Source of the DNA: Talinum fruticosum
Lineage: Eukaryota > Streptophyta > Magnoliopsida > Caryophyllales > Talinaceae
Direction of reading: 5' to 3'
NCBI GenBank assembly: GCA_021018815.1
Contig: JAITYX010000034.1
Span: forward strand, 2,914,001 to 2,978,000
DNA length: 64,000 bases
The translations under genes and the position numbers were made by a program. A model generated the notes under the pieces. It had not been told where the DNA came from. It searched no databases and worked only from the letters and a program-made list of their open reading frames with translations. Numbering within the stretch: position 1 is the stretch's first letter; every line of letters starts with the position of its first letter. Positions 34,095 through 46,053 of the stretch are shown here, one piece after another.

Positions 34095-35601
34095 TAAATA
34101 TTACTACAGCACGAAAGAAGTTAGAGGACCAAATGACGCCGTTTAGGTCCGGTGCCATGTATCCCGGATCCGGTTCTATCCCCTACTTTTGGTCCGATTT
34201 TTGTGATTTTCAGCTATTTTAAGCTTATTCGGACAACTGTTTAAGCTGCTAACCTAGGTCATTTATGACCTAAACCTTTGCCCATAAATAGAGAGCTTCG
34301 GCTCTCATGTTTTATATGCCCATTTCCTATGCCAAATGTTTATTAAACCTAATTAAGAGCTACTCGAATGAACTTACCTATATTGTGATCTATTGGTTTT
34401 TTTTCAGCCTACTTTCATCATGCTTCCTACATTTGAACCTTAATACTTCATCAGTCACACATCTTTCTACCTACCTTAACAAAAACCGACAAAAGGCCTC
34501 TCTCAATTCACCATCATTACACTTTTAGATCTAGATTCGAGATCCGGATCAACATGTGGGATAACCTGAGGATACCAATTCGACCTTCATGACGGTTTAT
34601 TTATTGTTTTTATTATTTATCATTTTGGTATTGTGGCAAAAAGATATATCATATTTAAATTCCTCCCCATCCAATGTAACTTTTTATTTTTGCTTTTGTT
34701 TCTTTTCACTTTTCTTTTGTTTCTTTATTGCTTTCATTTGTCGCTTTGTGTATCTTCTTTATTACTTTGTTTTAGCATTCCTTGATTGCTTTTAATTTCG
34801 TATCTTATTATGTCTGTGTGCCTATTTTTAATATGTTATCTAAACTCACTCCTCAAACTAGCAAAGGTCGTCGTTTGACGAGCGGAACGTAAGGGCTTAT
34901 CCCTACATTTCGTACCCTCACCTCTCACCCCTGAATCTGGATTCTCGCTTCTAGACCAATGGAGTCAATTTTTAACTTCTTCCTAGCTTAGTTTTCCCAT
35001 ACTAAGATTGGAAGAGTACCTCTTTATTTTATTTTTGTTAGTTTTTATTCTTAAAAATCGATCGGCGACTCCTTATTCCGATTTATTTCACTTAATTTGC
35101 TTCTCGGTTATTTGTGACTCGAAAAAGAGAGTTCTTGGATCTCGCTAGCCGAGCTAGAAGCCGAGGCTGACTACCTCGGGCATGGCCCCCGGGCAGCGCT
35201 GCGACCACACAGTGCAGGCTTTGCCGGTGCCGGGTGGTCGATGGGTAAGGCTTCGGTCCAAGCCAATGTTTTTACATCGGTTTAGCCATAAAGCCCCATG
35301 GCGTAATCAATTAAACCCTCATTTTACCATTTTTTAGTTGTGAAATAATATCCTGGGATATTTGAAAATAATTTCCTAAATAAAATAATTAATAAAATTA
35401 TCATTCAACCCTATTTAATTTGTTTTAAGTTACCTTGTAAAATTTAGAAATCTAAATAAGAGGTTCATCCCCACTTTCAAAATCAATCTTCAAAACCCTA
35501 AATCATTTCCATTTAAAAAAAAAAAGAAAATTTAAAATACCCGCCAATTTGTAGGGAAGCGCAGGCCACCCGCATGGGTACGTGGGACCATGGTTAGTAC
35601 A
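34095..35601 (+). repeat. Tat-2 3' LTR, 5' half missing
   Basis: Picks up the LTR at CAGCACGAAAGAAGTTAG (compare 30958) and runs through ATAAATAGAGAGCTTCGG (promoter, about 34275), GATCCGGATCAACATGTGG and CATACTAAGATTGGAAGAG to the end TTAGTACA. No primer site follows. Confidence 0.83.
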
Positions 35602-37510
35602 ACGGCCTCACCCCAATTGAAGTCTTTTATCAGGTCTAACAGAACTAATAATGTGGAAGAAAGTATCCATGTTGTCTTTGATGAGATTGATCATGGCGGG
35701 ACAAGTGAATCCACTTTCTCGGATCTTAAGCTCAACAGAGATGAAGATGACATTGTAGAAACCGAGCTCGGAATGAATGAAAACAAAGGAACTAACACAA
35801 CTCAAAATGAGCCGGTTCAAGAACCAGCTCAGGATGGTGAAGGACAAGCTAATAAAGAAGTATAACAAGAAGAACAAACTGACAATCGGACTATTCAACA
35901 AACAAATTTAGTAAATTAGAAGACAGGTAAAGCTTTTAATTATTCTAGATATCAACAGATACGGTAAGAACTCGTTCATTTTTGCAAAATTTACGTGTAT
36001 TTTTAGCATTCGTTTCATGAGTTGAACCTAAAAATGTACTAGAAGCCCTCTTTGAACCTAAATGGTTATAGGCCATACAAAAAGAATTTACTCAATTTGA
36101 AAGAAACCAAGTCCGGACTCGACCAAATGAATTTCGACCACCCAAGTAATAGGAACCAAATGGGTTTTCAAGATCAAATTGGATTAGGGAGGGTGGGTAT
36201 TCGGAAATAAGGCCAGATTAGTTGCTTAGGGATACAAAGAAGAAGAGGGAATCGATAGGGAAACCTTTGCACTTGTTGCTAGGATTGAGACAATTAGAAT
36301 TCTCTTAGCATTTGCATCTAGCATGGACATTAAGTTTTATCCAATAGATGTTTAGTGTGCATTTCTCAATGGTTATATTCAAGAAGAAGTTTATGTGGAG
36401 CAACCCCTTGTTTTGAAAACTCTTAATTTTAAAATTATGTTTTCAAATTGATAAAAGCTTTGTATGGTCTAAAATAAGCTCGTAAAGCTTGGTATGAAAG
36501 ACTAACTAGTTTCTTAGTTTAAAATGACTTCAAAAAGGTCTCATCAACAAAACTCTTTTTACAAAAACCAAGGGGAATGATTTTATTATCATTCATATTT
36601 ATGTTGATGACATTATTTTTGGAGCTACTAATGAAATTTTATGTCAAGAGTTTTCGAGTTAATAAGACAGGAGTTCCAAATGAGTATGAGGGGAGAACTC
36701 AATTTCTTCCTTGGATTGCAAATCAAGAAAGAAAAGGATGGCATATATTTTCATCAATCAAAATACAACAAGGAATTGAAGAAGTACAAGCTACAAGATG
36801 CAAAACATGCAGCGAACACCAATGAGTAGAACTACTAAATTGGACTCAAATGAAAAAGATAAAAGTGTATATCGAAGCTCTACTTTATCTTATATCTAGT
36901 AGGCCGGATATCATGTTCAGTTTCTCCCTTTGCACAAGATTTCAAGCTAACCCTACGGAATCACATCTCGCTGCGGTGAAGAGAATCATTAGATATCTTG
37001 CAGGGACTCAAACACTTGGTCTCCGGTATTCAAAGGAGTCATATCTAACCCTCACGAGACACTCAAATGCTGACTATACTAGATACAAAGTTGATAGAAA
37101 GAGAACATCAGTTGCATGCCAATTTCTAGGTCAATCACTCATCTACTAGCACTCAAAGAAGCAAAACTCAGTTGCTCTCTCAACTCGCTGAGGCTGCGTA
37201 CATATCGATTGGAGCTTGTTGTACTCGGATTCTCTAGATCAAGCAACACTTAAAGGATCTTGGACTCTCATTCACATCTATCCCCATCATGTGTGATAAT
37301 CAAAGTGTCATCAGCATCACCAAGAATCAAGTTCAATACTCAAAAACGAAACACATTAAGGTTAGGTATCATTTTTTGAGAGACCACTCGAGAAACGTGA
37401 TATTGAACTTGCGTTTATTCTTACCAAATTTTAATTACTTGATATTTTCAGAAAACCTCGGAGTAAAGATCGAGTTCCGGTTTATTAGGAATGAACTTGG
37501 CATGTTAATT
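35602..37510 (+). pseudogene. Sire-4 pol: linker, reverse transcriptase, RNase H
   Basis: The linker reads NNVEESIHVVFDEIDHGG (about 35650) and is acidic and Gln/Asn-rich, as in the family. Reverse transcriptase is broken but keeps the catalytic box YVDD intact (36600-36611, within IYVDDIIFGATNE). It is followed by GELNFFLGLQIKKEKDGIYF and HQSKYNKELKKYKLQDAKHA. Downstream LISSRPDIMFSFSLCTRFQA and HLAAVKRIIRYLAGTQTLGL lead into RNase H (YKVDRKRTS, IGACCTRIL, MCDNQSVISITKNQVQY). The first part of reverse transcriptase carries stops and frameshifts. Confidence 0.88.
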
Positions 37511-37909
37511 GCATGATTATCTCGATTTATTACATGGCTTATTAAGAATTTGATTGATTGTTCCGTATTCGAGTGAATATGGATCAATTTAATCAAGATG
37601 AGACCGAGCTATGAGTTATTCATTTTCCGAGTGTGTTATGAATCACTCGGACACATCATTGAGTCGGACTCGGTTTGTGAGAAAAATGAACATCAAAATT
37701 TTGAGATCATCTCTAGATTAATAGACAATCTTGGAAATGTTTTCAAAAATTTATTTTTCTCTCCGGCACACGAACAGTCTGCAAACCAGCCAATAGTGGG
37801 AAGCACTTTCGAAGATAGTCGTTACTCGAGTGGAATACTCAACGGTCTATTAATCGGTTTTTTAAGGATGAGTCATAAAGGCTTTTGTTTAATGAAAGCT
37901 ATTGTTTTA
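37511..37909 (+). other. Sire-4 spacer between pol and the env-like ORF, left part
   Basis: No gene. It corresponds to the spacer at 47372-47800 (minus) in Sire-5, with blocks such as ATTAGGAATGAACTTGGCAT just upstream and GAGATCATCTCTAGATTA inside. It is cut at 37909, just before the TATA box, which is found at 50910. Confidence 0.75.
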
Positions 37910-39750
37910 TGTAGACACCTAAAAAGTGTCGCCCTTTATCTCATTATTTGTGTGTTTTGTTCTTTAGGCCTCGTTGATGATAATCTCAAATCCTATTTGT
38001 GGAATTGGATTCCGGATCGTGATTGATCGGTGCAATATAAGCCGATAAACCATAAACAACCACCAGCACCACTTAAATAGCCTTATGCCTTGGGTCGGTC
38101 CACAAATCTTATTTTCATTTGGACCATCCAAGAGCCATCGAGCCTTAAGAGATTGTGGAGTCCTATGATGGGTGCTCGGAAATTCCAAGTGCGTAATATC
38201 ACATTCTACTTTCATTCAAGTCATACAAGGAGTCGAACACCTGAAGACGATGCTAAAAGCGTTGCATTTCATGATTAGGAGCATCAAAGTGCCGTGTTTT
38301 GAGCTTCACGAGAAGGCCCACAAGAGGTTAGAAGCTCTCTCCTCTAAAAGACGTTGTGAGGCCCACGCCCGCCTTGCAGAAGTTTTGTGGAACATTGCAT
38401 TTTAGCTTGGAGAGCTCTCGGAGACACAACTAGGGCACAAAACCCTAGGATGCCCCGTTCAATCCAGGTCTTATCCTCTTCGTATCCGGTTCTATCTCTA
38501 AAGGATTGGTTCGGTTTTCTTTTTGCCATTTGGATGGCTAAATGGTTGCAAGTGCTAGGTAATTTATGACCTAGGTCCTTTCCTATAAATAGATACACAT
38601 GGTTCTCATTCCCATACAGACTTCTTGCCTTGGCATCACACTCGTAGAAAGCTAACTGGAATACTCTCGTCTAAATGTTACTTTGCCAAAATTGATCTTG
38701 AACATTAATCTTTTTACTCACTACCGTTGAATCTGTGCCAAGAGATAAAGAATATTCACTTATTCCGATCTTTAGGCATTCATTCAACTAATCGCTACCA
38801 CACCCTAAACTCAATGCACAAAACTAGCCTTTTCTTGGATTGTCACCATTGCATCGAGAGATCCAACGAGGATATCCAGATCAACAAGGTGGAGCAGCCT
38901 GAGGGCCATATTTCATCCTTCGAACGGTTATATTTTTTATTCGCTTTCCGTATTGTGGTTTAAGAGATGTAATTGCTTTAATTTCCTCCTCGACCGATGT
39001 AATTTTTATTTCCTGCTTTCTTTTATCACTTTCTTTATCGCTTTCCTTTATTGTTTTTCTTATTATTCTTTGATTACTTTAGTTTTTCTTCGCATGATGT
39101 TGTTTGTTTGTTTGTTTACATTATTTTAAGCACACTACTCGAACTAGTAATGGCCGTCTTCGGACGGGCTGAACGCAAGGGTTTATCCTTATGTTTTGTA
39201 CCCTCGCCCCGAATCGATTCTTAATTCAAGACCGATGGAGCCATCTTTTAGCCTCTTCTTGTGTTTAGTTTTCATATACTAAGATCGGAAGAGCATTTAT
39301 TTTGTTTTTGTTAGTTTTTCTTCTCTAAAAACTTATTGGCGACTCCTTTATTTTATGCTTTGATATGTTAAATCTCACATCTCGATGCATTCTGGTTGTA
39401 GGAAAATTAACATTAAGATTTAGATATGCCCACCGGCCGGAGACCAAGGCCGGTTCCACCGAGCCACGGCCTCCGACAGCGCCGGCCACCCCCAGGGCAG
39501 GCCATTCCGGGAGTAAATCCCGAGACTTTTGAAAATAATTGCTAAAATAAAATGATTAATAAACACCGCCAATCAAATCTTATTTAATTCATTTCCACTT
39601 GAGTGAAAAAGACTAAGGAAATTTTAATGAGAGGTTCATCTACACATTCTAAAATCAACTTTTAAAACCATCTTCAAAATTAATCTTAAAAAACAAGACC
39701 CGAGAAATAGCGGGAAGCTCGGCAGGCACCGGCTGGTCGTAGTTCCTACT
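37910..39750 (+). repeat. Tat-4 5' LTR
   Basis: TGTAGACACCTAAAAAGTG at 37910 to GTTCCTACT at 39750, 1841 bp. Promoter CCTATAAATAGATAC near 38582. It ends next to a primer site, which defines the right border for the whole family and shows that the GC-rich block at 39425-39510 belongs to the LTR. Confidence 0.88.
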
Positions 39751-39751
39751 G

Positions 39752-39769
39752 TGGCGACTCGAGTGGGGA
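39752..39769 (+). promoter_or_regulatory. Tat-4 primer binding site
   Basis: TGGCGACTCGAGTGGGGA one base after the LTR end. It resembles the TGGCGACTC...TGGGGA primer sites of Tat-type elements. I do not assign the tRNA. Confidence 0.75.
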
Positions 39770-40375
39770 TAAAATTTTTATTAAGAGGGCTAAACTTGAA
39801 AATTTGAGTAGTGTGTTTTTAATGATGTCCCCGCATTTAGCAACCTCTCGAATTAGTTTAAATATTATTTTAGACCACTAGGAAAACTTTATTGTACTCA
39901 CTGTTTAATCCTTTTTGGAGAGAGGCTCCTACTTGTTTCCTTGGCGGGCCAAACTAGGCTTCATTTGTCGAGGTGGTGTACCTCCTCCCGCATGCACTCT
40001 TGGGCTAAATCCTTTGGTTCACCAAGAGGCACCAAGATTCTGGTTGGTATCCCAAATCCATGAAACCACATGGGGGACCAAATTTCCGACTACGTGTCAC
40101 CATGTAACCAAACTCTTGAACTCTTGGGCCATAGAACTTTTGGACTTCTAGGTTTTCCCTTAGACTCCATTTGCATGCTTGAATGACTATGTTTATTTTG
40201 GATCTAATCTTTTGCTTGCGAGCGTTTAGGTATAAGTGAGGAGTTCTTTATCTAGACCCTTGCATGGGTGAAAAAAAAACACTTTAATAAATTTCCTAGA
40301 GTTAGTCCAAATATGTGCATTTAGCTAAAAGTCAAAATACCTTCTCCTTTTAAGGTCGGTCCATTGTGGGGATAT
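39770..40375 (+). other. Tat-4 leader
   Basis: No supported gene. It includes GGTTCACCAAGAGGCACC and a run of A at 40271-40279, and ends near GTCCATTGTGGGGATATAG. The next bases are integrase codons, marking a large internal deletion. Confidence 0.75.
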
Positions 40376-40830
40376 AGAACTTCTATTAGATCCTCCACGG
40401 AGCAACGCCTTACTCTCTAGTCTATGGTGTGGAAGCAGTCCTTCCAGTTGATATTGCTATTCCTTCGTTAAGGATAATTGCTGAGAGTTAAATCCCGAAG
40501 TTGAATAGGCTAAGGCACGTTATGAGGAATTAGTGTTATTGGATAAAAGGCACCTCAAAGCCTTGCATAATGTTCGAGATATACCAAGCTTGTATATCCA
40601 AAGCATTTAATAAGAAGGTTAAACCTCATAACCGATTTTTCCTTAGAGAGGTTAGAGCTCCAATTCAGGATCCCCGAGGAAAATTCAAGCCCATCCGGCA
40701 AGGCCCATTTATAATTAAGCGGATCTTACTCGATGAAATAGTAAAATTAACTAATTTAAAAGGAGAACAAATTTTTCGAGTATACTAATCTCGATCAGTT
40801 GAAGAAGTACTACGCGTGGCATACACCTAG
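40376..40830 (+). pseudogene. Tat-4 integrase C-terminal part
   Basis: Starts TSIRSS at 40376, then (other frames) PYSLVYG-like sequence and PVDIAIPSLRIIAES followed by a stop. From 40570 it reads YQACISKAFNKKVKPHN, REVRAPIQDPRGKFKPIRQG and PFIIKRILLDEIVKL, ending near 40830. It matches Tat-1 at 6672-7221. The catalytic core is lost in the deletion at 40375. Confidence 0.85.
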
Positions 40831-41218
40831 GTAGTAAGTCGAGCACAGCCCAACCAGGTTTGGGCATAGCCGGACGCCGGCCACCACCTGGTCAACGGTG
40901 GACCGGTCGGGCCCCAATTTTTTCCTATTCTTTTTCTGGTTTTCTTTGGTTTTTTTATTTGCTCGCATAGTTCGACTAGACATTCCAATATGTATGTTGG
41001 TTTTCTATTATTCTACCTCTATGTGAGCGATAAAGATATGAAAGTATAGCATAACACTTACTCTTATTCATTAAGGGTACGCCTACCACATAGCTAAATA
41101 CATAGTTGATAAATATTTATTTGCAAGCATAATACTTGTAAAGCAAATAAACACTTGTTCTAAAGAGGCAAAACTAGTCCTCATTTGACTCGGTCTCAAA
41201 TTCCTAAGAATTCGAGTC
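40831..41218. other. Tat-4 spacer between integrase and the antisense gene
   Basis: A GC-rich block (GCCGGACGCCGGCCACCACC, about 40870) then AT-rich sequence, colinear with 7222-7669 of Tat-1. No gene seen. Confidence 0.75.
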
Positions 41219-42806
41219 CTAGTCTATTTTAACTTTCTTTCCTTTAGGATTGCTAGACTCACATTCCTCGTCCTGGGTGAGTTCCTTTAGCTCTTGGATT
41301 CATCGAGCCCTCCTTTCTTCGTTTTCTTTAGCTTAATTTCTTTTCGACGAGCGCGTGCAACCATCCGAGGGTTTACTTCGTATATTGTCGAGGGAAGCAA
41401 CTGGGACAACTTCTTGAGGGTTTAATTCTCTAAGTCTTAGTGCTTTTCGTCATTCGAGGTCAACTTCTATTATCCACTCGTAGAAGATAGGGAGATACAT
41501 CGGTGTTTGCAACTCCTTCTACTCGTGCTCAAGGTCACATGAGTGAATACTTTTGCAAGACCTCTCCAATACTCGGGTCATGACACAATTCGTCTAAAGC
41601 TACCATGTCCTTTAAACAAACTAAAAGTTATGGGCCAGATGCAATCCATTAATGGAATCACTTGTTCTCTACATATTTACCGCACAACACGACTTGGAAA
41701 GTAATAAGTGCTATCCTCCAGTGCCCAATAGCCTAATATATAGATGTTGAGAAGAGCGCGTTTTGAATTGAGACACTTTCCAATGTTTCACATACCATAA
41801 CATATCATTGGTATGATTTTGGAGATATTCCTCCCATCGAGAAACAGGACGATCGATTACCGCTGATGTTCGTTTCCTTTGGCGAAGTGAGTTGCTAGAT
41901 ATGTGTCCAAGCTAGGGCGAGCTTCATAAGTTTTAGATGCTCCATTAGCTAGATCAGCCCATCATAGATAATTAGTGTCCTGCACTGGTCTAAACATATC
42001 CTTTTAGGCCCAACAACAGACAAAATCAAAATAAAAAAATATAGAGTTAGAAATAGTAGGGATGAAAGTTAGGTTTTCCGGAAGAGATTAAAGGCACCTC
42101 GGCTTCCGGACTGCCGCCTTATAGCCGGTGTCGTTGCCCGGTTTATTATTCTTTGCTTTTGTCTGTTTTAATGCTTACCAGCAACAACAGGGGCTGCCGC
42201 GAAAATTTTGTTCGAAATCAGCTTTAACTCAGTCTAAACCAATTACGGTTTAAGTGATCATTATTAGAGTTAGGGAACAAGTAATCCTCTAACTATTCCA
42301 CCAGGCTTAGCAATGACGCTAGGGCCGGATCCTCGTGACTCTCTATGAGCAAGAATCCCTTATCGGGCATGTAATTATAGCTCGCTGCCTCGAGATAATG
42401 ATGGGCTCGAGCATACGCATACACATTGTGATAATGCTCGCTAGATTGGTTAAGCTCACCCGATTTCTAATAAGTATCCACCCTAGTTGCTTTCTACTTA
42501 GTTTTAGGAGATATTGGTACTTTTCATGGAGGTTTCATGAGGATTTAGGCACGACTCGGTTTGGTTCGCTCGAAACTACCTAGTATGACATCAAACTCTT
42601 CGGGCATGGGACATAATTCCTTTTCCCCAAACCTAAAGACATGGTGATGGTGATCCCGAGTATGTTACAACAACCCTTAGGAAGGGCCAATAAATTTTTA
42701 CCCGATGGATGCTAAAGAGGACATTTATCCTGTAGTTGGTTAACCCGCACCTATCCATATTACTCATCTCATGCATCCATCGGGTTAGTTCGGTCATGAA
42801 ATCCAT
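41219..42806 (-). pseudogene. Tat-4 antisense gene B (DUF7745-like)
   Basis: ATG at 42806: MDFMTELTRWMHEMSNMDR, then YRINVLFSIHRVKIYWPFLR and VVVTYSG, matching Tat-1 gene B residue by residue with conservative changes. Exon 1 ends at donor GTAAGC (42178). An acceptor-like CTGATCTAG lies in front of CTAATGGAGCATC (about 41945). Exon 2 includes WEEYLQNHTNDMLWYVKHWK and VSQFKTRSS. The C-terminus is charged (KENEERRARRIQELKEL) and ends KGKKVKID before a premature stop at 41219 where Tat-1 has Trp. The family is a guess from the FLR and FGE-like motifs; several stops are present. Confidence 0.6.
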
Positions 42807-43138
42807 GGTTTTATGATGACCGTGACAGGGAGATATTTGGAGGCTAGGAGTAGCTTTTGTGTGTGTCTTCATTATGGCGCCGGAAGGTTGTAATTTTAAG
42901 TTTTTTCTGGCAATCTTCGATTTCTACTACAACTAGCATTCTGCACAGCGGCGAATCCTAAAGGATTCTCGTGAGGTGGGAACCGACCTCTCTTGGGGCC
43001 CGGCTCGTTTTGTGTCTTCGGCGGTGCTCCTTGGTCCGTGGTCATTCTTTTTCTGTTCGTTTCTCGTCCCAGTCCATGGAGCGCATCTTACTTGGACTAT
43101 GCACTTATGATTTTTCATTTCTCTTTTTGTTATTTTCT

Positions 43139-43156
43139 TTTAGGGGAATGGGGGTT
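43139..43156 (+). promoter_or_regulatory. Internal polypurine tract of Tat-4
   Basis: TTTTAGGGGAATGGGGGT, the same sequence as at 9539-9556 in Tat-1, between the two antisense genes; the downstream AGTG.CAATTTTTT is shared as well. Confidence 0.45.
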
Positions 43157-43379
43157 AGTGCCAATTTTTTTTTATTTTGTGTTTCTAGCTTTTCCTTACG
43201 TTTTATGCATCATATTAAATAAAAGAATGCATTTTTCAAAATCGAGTGTTCTATTTCATCTCATTGCATAAACGTCTTTTGTATAAGATAAACATACATT
43301 AAAAAAACAAACACCCTACAAGGAGTCCATTAATCAGCAATAATGAAGCAGCAAAGAGTTGTCTACGCATCACCATCGG

Positions 43380-45921
43380 AGTCAACATCAACATATAATA
43401 CCCAAAGTCCTCCAAGACTGATATAGAGAATCGACCACCTGTACCACTTTGGTACGAACCACCTCGTTGGTCCCAAGACTGAGAAGCTCCATGTGATGGT
43501 CCGCTAAAAGAAGATCGATGGAAGTAAAGAGGGTTCCCGTGTGGATCAAAGGCTTGCAAGGGTGGAATGTTTAAGCTCTCTTCGGAGAAATCTTGTCTGC
43601 ATTAGAGGTACTAGGCCCGGAAGCACTAGGTCGTGCTTTGGACGAACTCCTATGATGACAACGTCGCGAAGGACGTCGGGACGAGCCTTGTCCAGCATTG
43701 CTACTAGAGGGCGTGTGTTGCTCATGAGTTTGGGATGATGTCTCCGGCGCACCAGGAAGGCTATTGGAGGGAGGTGCTCTCTATTGACGTCTCTATAAGA
43801 TCAAAGAAGCAATTAGCAAATCACCAAAAGCTTAAAGAATTTAGCACTACACTAATTGGGGACTTACTCGAGAAGTAAAGAAAGATCATCTAGCCAACCA
43901 ATCTTAGACTCCACGTAGAGCCGATCTGCAATTTGATAAACATAATCCTAGATTGCTCTCGATCATACTGCAAGGTTTATTTGAAATTATTAAGGAAGAA
44001 GATACTTTTAGCACATACCTAAAAGAAAAAGAGCACATAACTCTTACCCTGGCCAATTTCTAGGAAAGGGATGCCCAACACATTCCTCTTCCGGGATTTC
44101 GGGAATGGTAACGAAACAAGGAGGCCCCGGGCATGGTAACATCCACCGTGAGACTCGGGACGTGGATGTCAGCAAGAGTAAGCTATCAAGGAAAAGAAGA
44201 TAAAAATAAATTTCCACATATGAAATTCAAGGCGTAATGAGAGGAATCAAGCACTTACTAGTATGGTCATATTGTGTGATGCATGATGAGCATAGGAATT
44301 GTGTAAATTCAGGAGTGAGGTAAACGGATACCCCACCATGGCTGTCGCTTGCTCGACGGAAGAAATAGAACGAAAGTAGAACACAGTCGAAAGAGGATCG
44401 ACTGGAAAAATAGAGGCCATGTGTTAAAACGAATTTGAGGAGTGACCCTCTCCCTAACATACCAACAGAATCCAAAAGGACCTTCAAACAAGATCCTTCT
44501 TTTACTCAATTTACGGGCCACAAGGATGTTTTGTGGAAGTTAGAAATGCGCCTAAGGATGGAGGTTGGCCTATATGCAAGAATTATAAAGAAATCAGCAA
44601 ACAAGTATGAGAAACAATAAGAAAATGGGAAAAACATGAGAATATATGTGGCTGGATTGCACCACAGGCGGCCCCACAGGCCATGTTCTAGGCTATGGGC
44701 ATAACCAGGATACTGGAAGTATGCTTGAAAGGCTTGTTTTGGCCTATTTTGGAGTAAATTTTGAGAGTAGCAGCATCATACCGAGTTAACACGATTGAGG
44801 GCAGCCCTTAAAAAGCCTATGTCATGTATTTTAGTTTGAGCAAGATTTACTCTAGCCCACGATATCAACGTCGGAAAACATAGGGAGATTTGTTAAATCG
44901 GGAGAGAGATGTGGAAAATATTCGTACAACCACGGCTACATTTTAACAAGTCAAGTAAGTCTTTTTATCCGCACTAGATGAAATGTAAATTAAAAACTTG
45001 AGCATAACTCAATAATCTTCCATAAGCCATTGAAAGGAAGATTAGTGGTAGAATCTAATTCCGGTCTTGTGTGCCGCACACCGAGACGGAGGACTTTATT
45101 GAGGTAAGTATATGAGGGAACACCCCAATTGAGCTCCTTTATTTTATCAAGATCCAATAGGCTCACCAAATAGCAAACATAAACCTTGGCCGCTTGATCC
45201 GAAAAGAGAAGCATGCTAAAGAGAAGGGCAAGCACAACTCTCACTTGTCGTTGAGGAGAATGTTGAGGCCAAAAAGCTTCATTCTCAAAAGCCTCACAAA
45301 GAATGGTATACTTAAAATGATTATTATATGGAAATCTATCAGCCATAGGACCGAAAAGGTCATGGAGGTAGTCACGACTTTTGTACAAATTCCGGTCATA
45401 AGTTAAGGGTTGCCCCAAAAGCCTCGAATGGGATAAAATAGGGAAATCGAAAGGAGTTATAGTCATCTCACCGAAGAGGAGGTGGAATGTGTTGGTGGTG
45501 TCCTAGACCAACTCACTGATGGCTCTAATAGGATCCTTCTCTCTCTTATCAATGAGATGGCATAAAGCGATACACATAGGTCCAAAACCAACAATGTGCA
45601 TTACGTTCTTGAGAGGAAAGTGCCTCCTTTCACATGTCACCATGAACTTGGGAATAGCTCCGCTACTCCGAATTGAACCTTTCTATAAAACAAAATCCAA
45701 TATGATTTTGGTTAAAGAGTTACTCTAGATGAGCAAATTAAGATGTTTAAGCCAATTAGCTTACCGAAGAGGAGATCACAAGTAAAGAAACATGACTGTC
45801 ATCTTCGAAGATCACTTGGATCCCATTCATTTTGAGGATGCCAGTCATGCTCGAGGAAGGAGTCTTGAGCTACACTCTCGACCCTAGTTCTTCCTACAAG
45901 GTGAGTCTTTCTTCTAGGCAT
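43380..45921 (-). pseudogene. Tat-4 antisense gene A (plant mobile domain-like protein)
   Basis: ATG at 45921: MPRRKTHLVGRTRVESVAQD, then WHPQNEWDPSDL in exon 1. Intron 1 is 45774-45683 (GTAAGC...TTTTATAG). Exon 2 reads KFMVTCERRHFPLKNVMHIV, NTFHLLFGEMTITPFDF (the PMD signature), then from 45466 a 158-codon open stretch with YVCYLVSLLDLDKIKELNWG, the region matching the PMD WGSA-type block. Intron 2 ends at 44936; exon 3 starts PWLYEYFPHLSP. Later exons include GFCWYVRERVTPQIR (about 44450) and one ending at donor GTAAGAG (44047). The last exon is Ser-rich, with IPPLQAFDPHGNPLYFHR and FSISVLEDFGYY. Damage: one stop in exon 2 and frameshifts at both ends. Confidence 0.75.
45683..45774 (-). other. 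Intron 1 of Tat-4 antisense gene A
   Basis: 92 bases from TTCG/GTAAGCTAATTGG to TTGTTTTATAG/AAAGG. The homologous donor in Tat-1 reads GCTAAG, one base changed. Confidence 0.65.
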
Positions 45922-46046
45922 TTTTCTAAGCAAGGAACTCTTCGGAACAAACAAGCTTTCAAGAAGGAGCTAAGCAAGGGAATGCAACAGGAGAGGAAGA
46001 ATAAGATGAAGAGTTAGTGTGCAAAATGAAACATACCATGCATCCC

Positions 46047-46053
46047 TTTTATA
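46047..46053 (-). promoter_or_regulatory. TATA box upstream of Tat-4 antisense gene A
   Basis: TATAAAA within GCCTATAAAAGGGATGCATG on the minus strand, 126 bp upstream of the ATG at 45921. It is a typical plant core promoter and independent of the LTR. The Tat-1 copy has lost it. Confidence 0.6.

Larger units (their letters stand above)
32450..35601 (+). mobile_element. Tat-2, 3' part of a Tat-type gypsy element
   Basis: Begins inside the internal polypurine run (GGGGGCTAGTACAATTTTT, compare 9551) where Tat-1 inserted. It continues colinear with Tat-1 from 9557 to about 10760, jumps by deletion to the GC-rich 3' spacer (33640), and ends with a truncated LTR. It then meets Sire-4 pol at 35602. 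The left part of Tat-2 lies outside the window. Confidence 0.78.
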
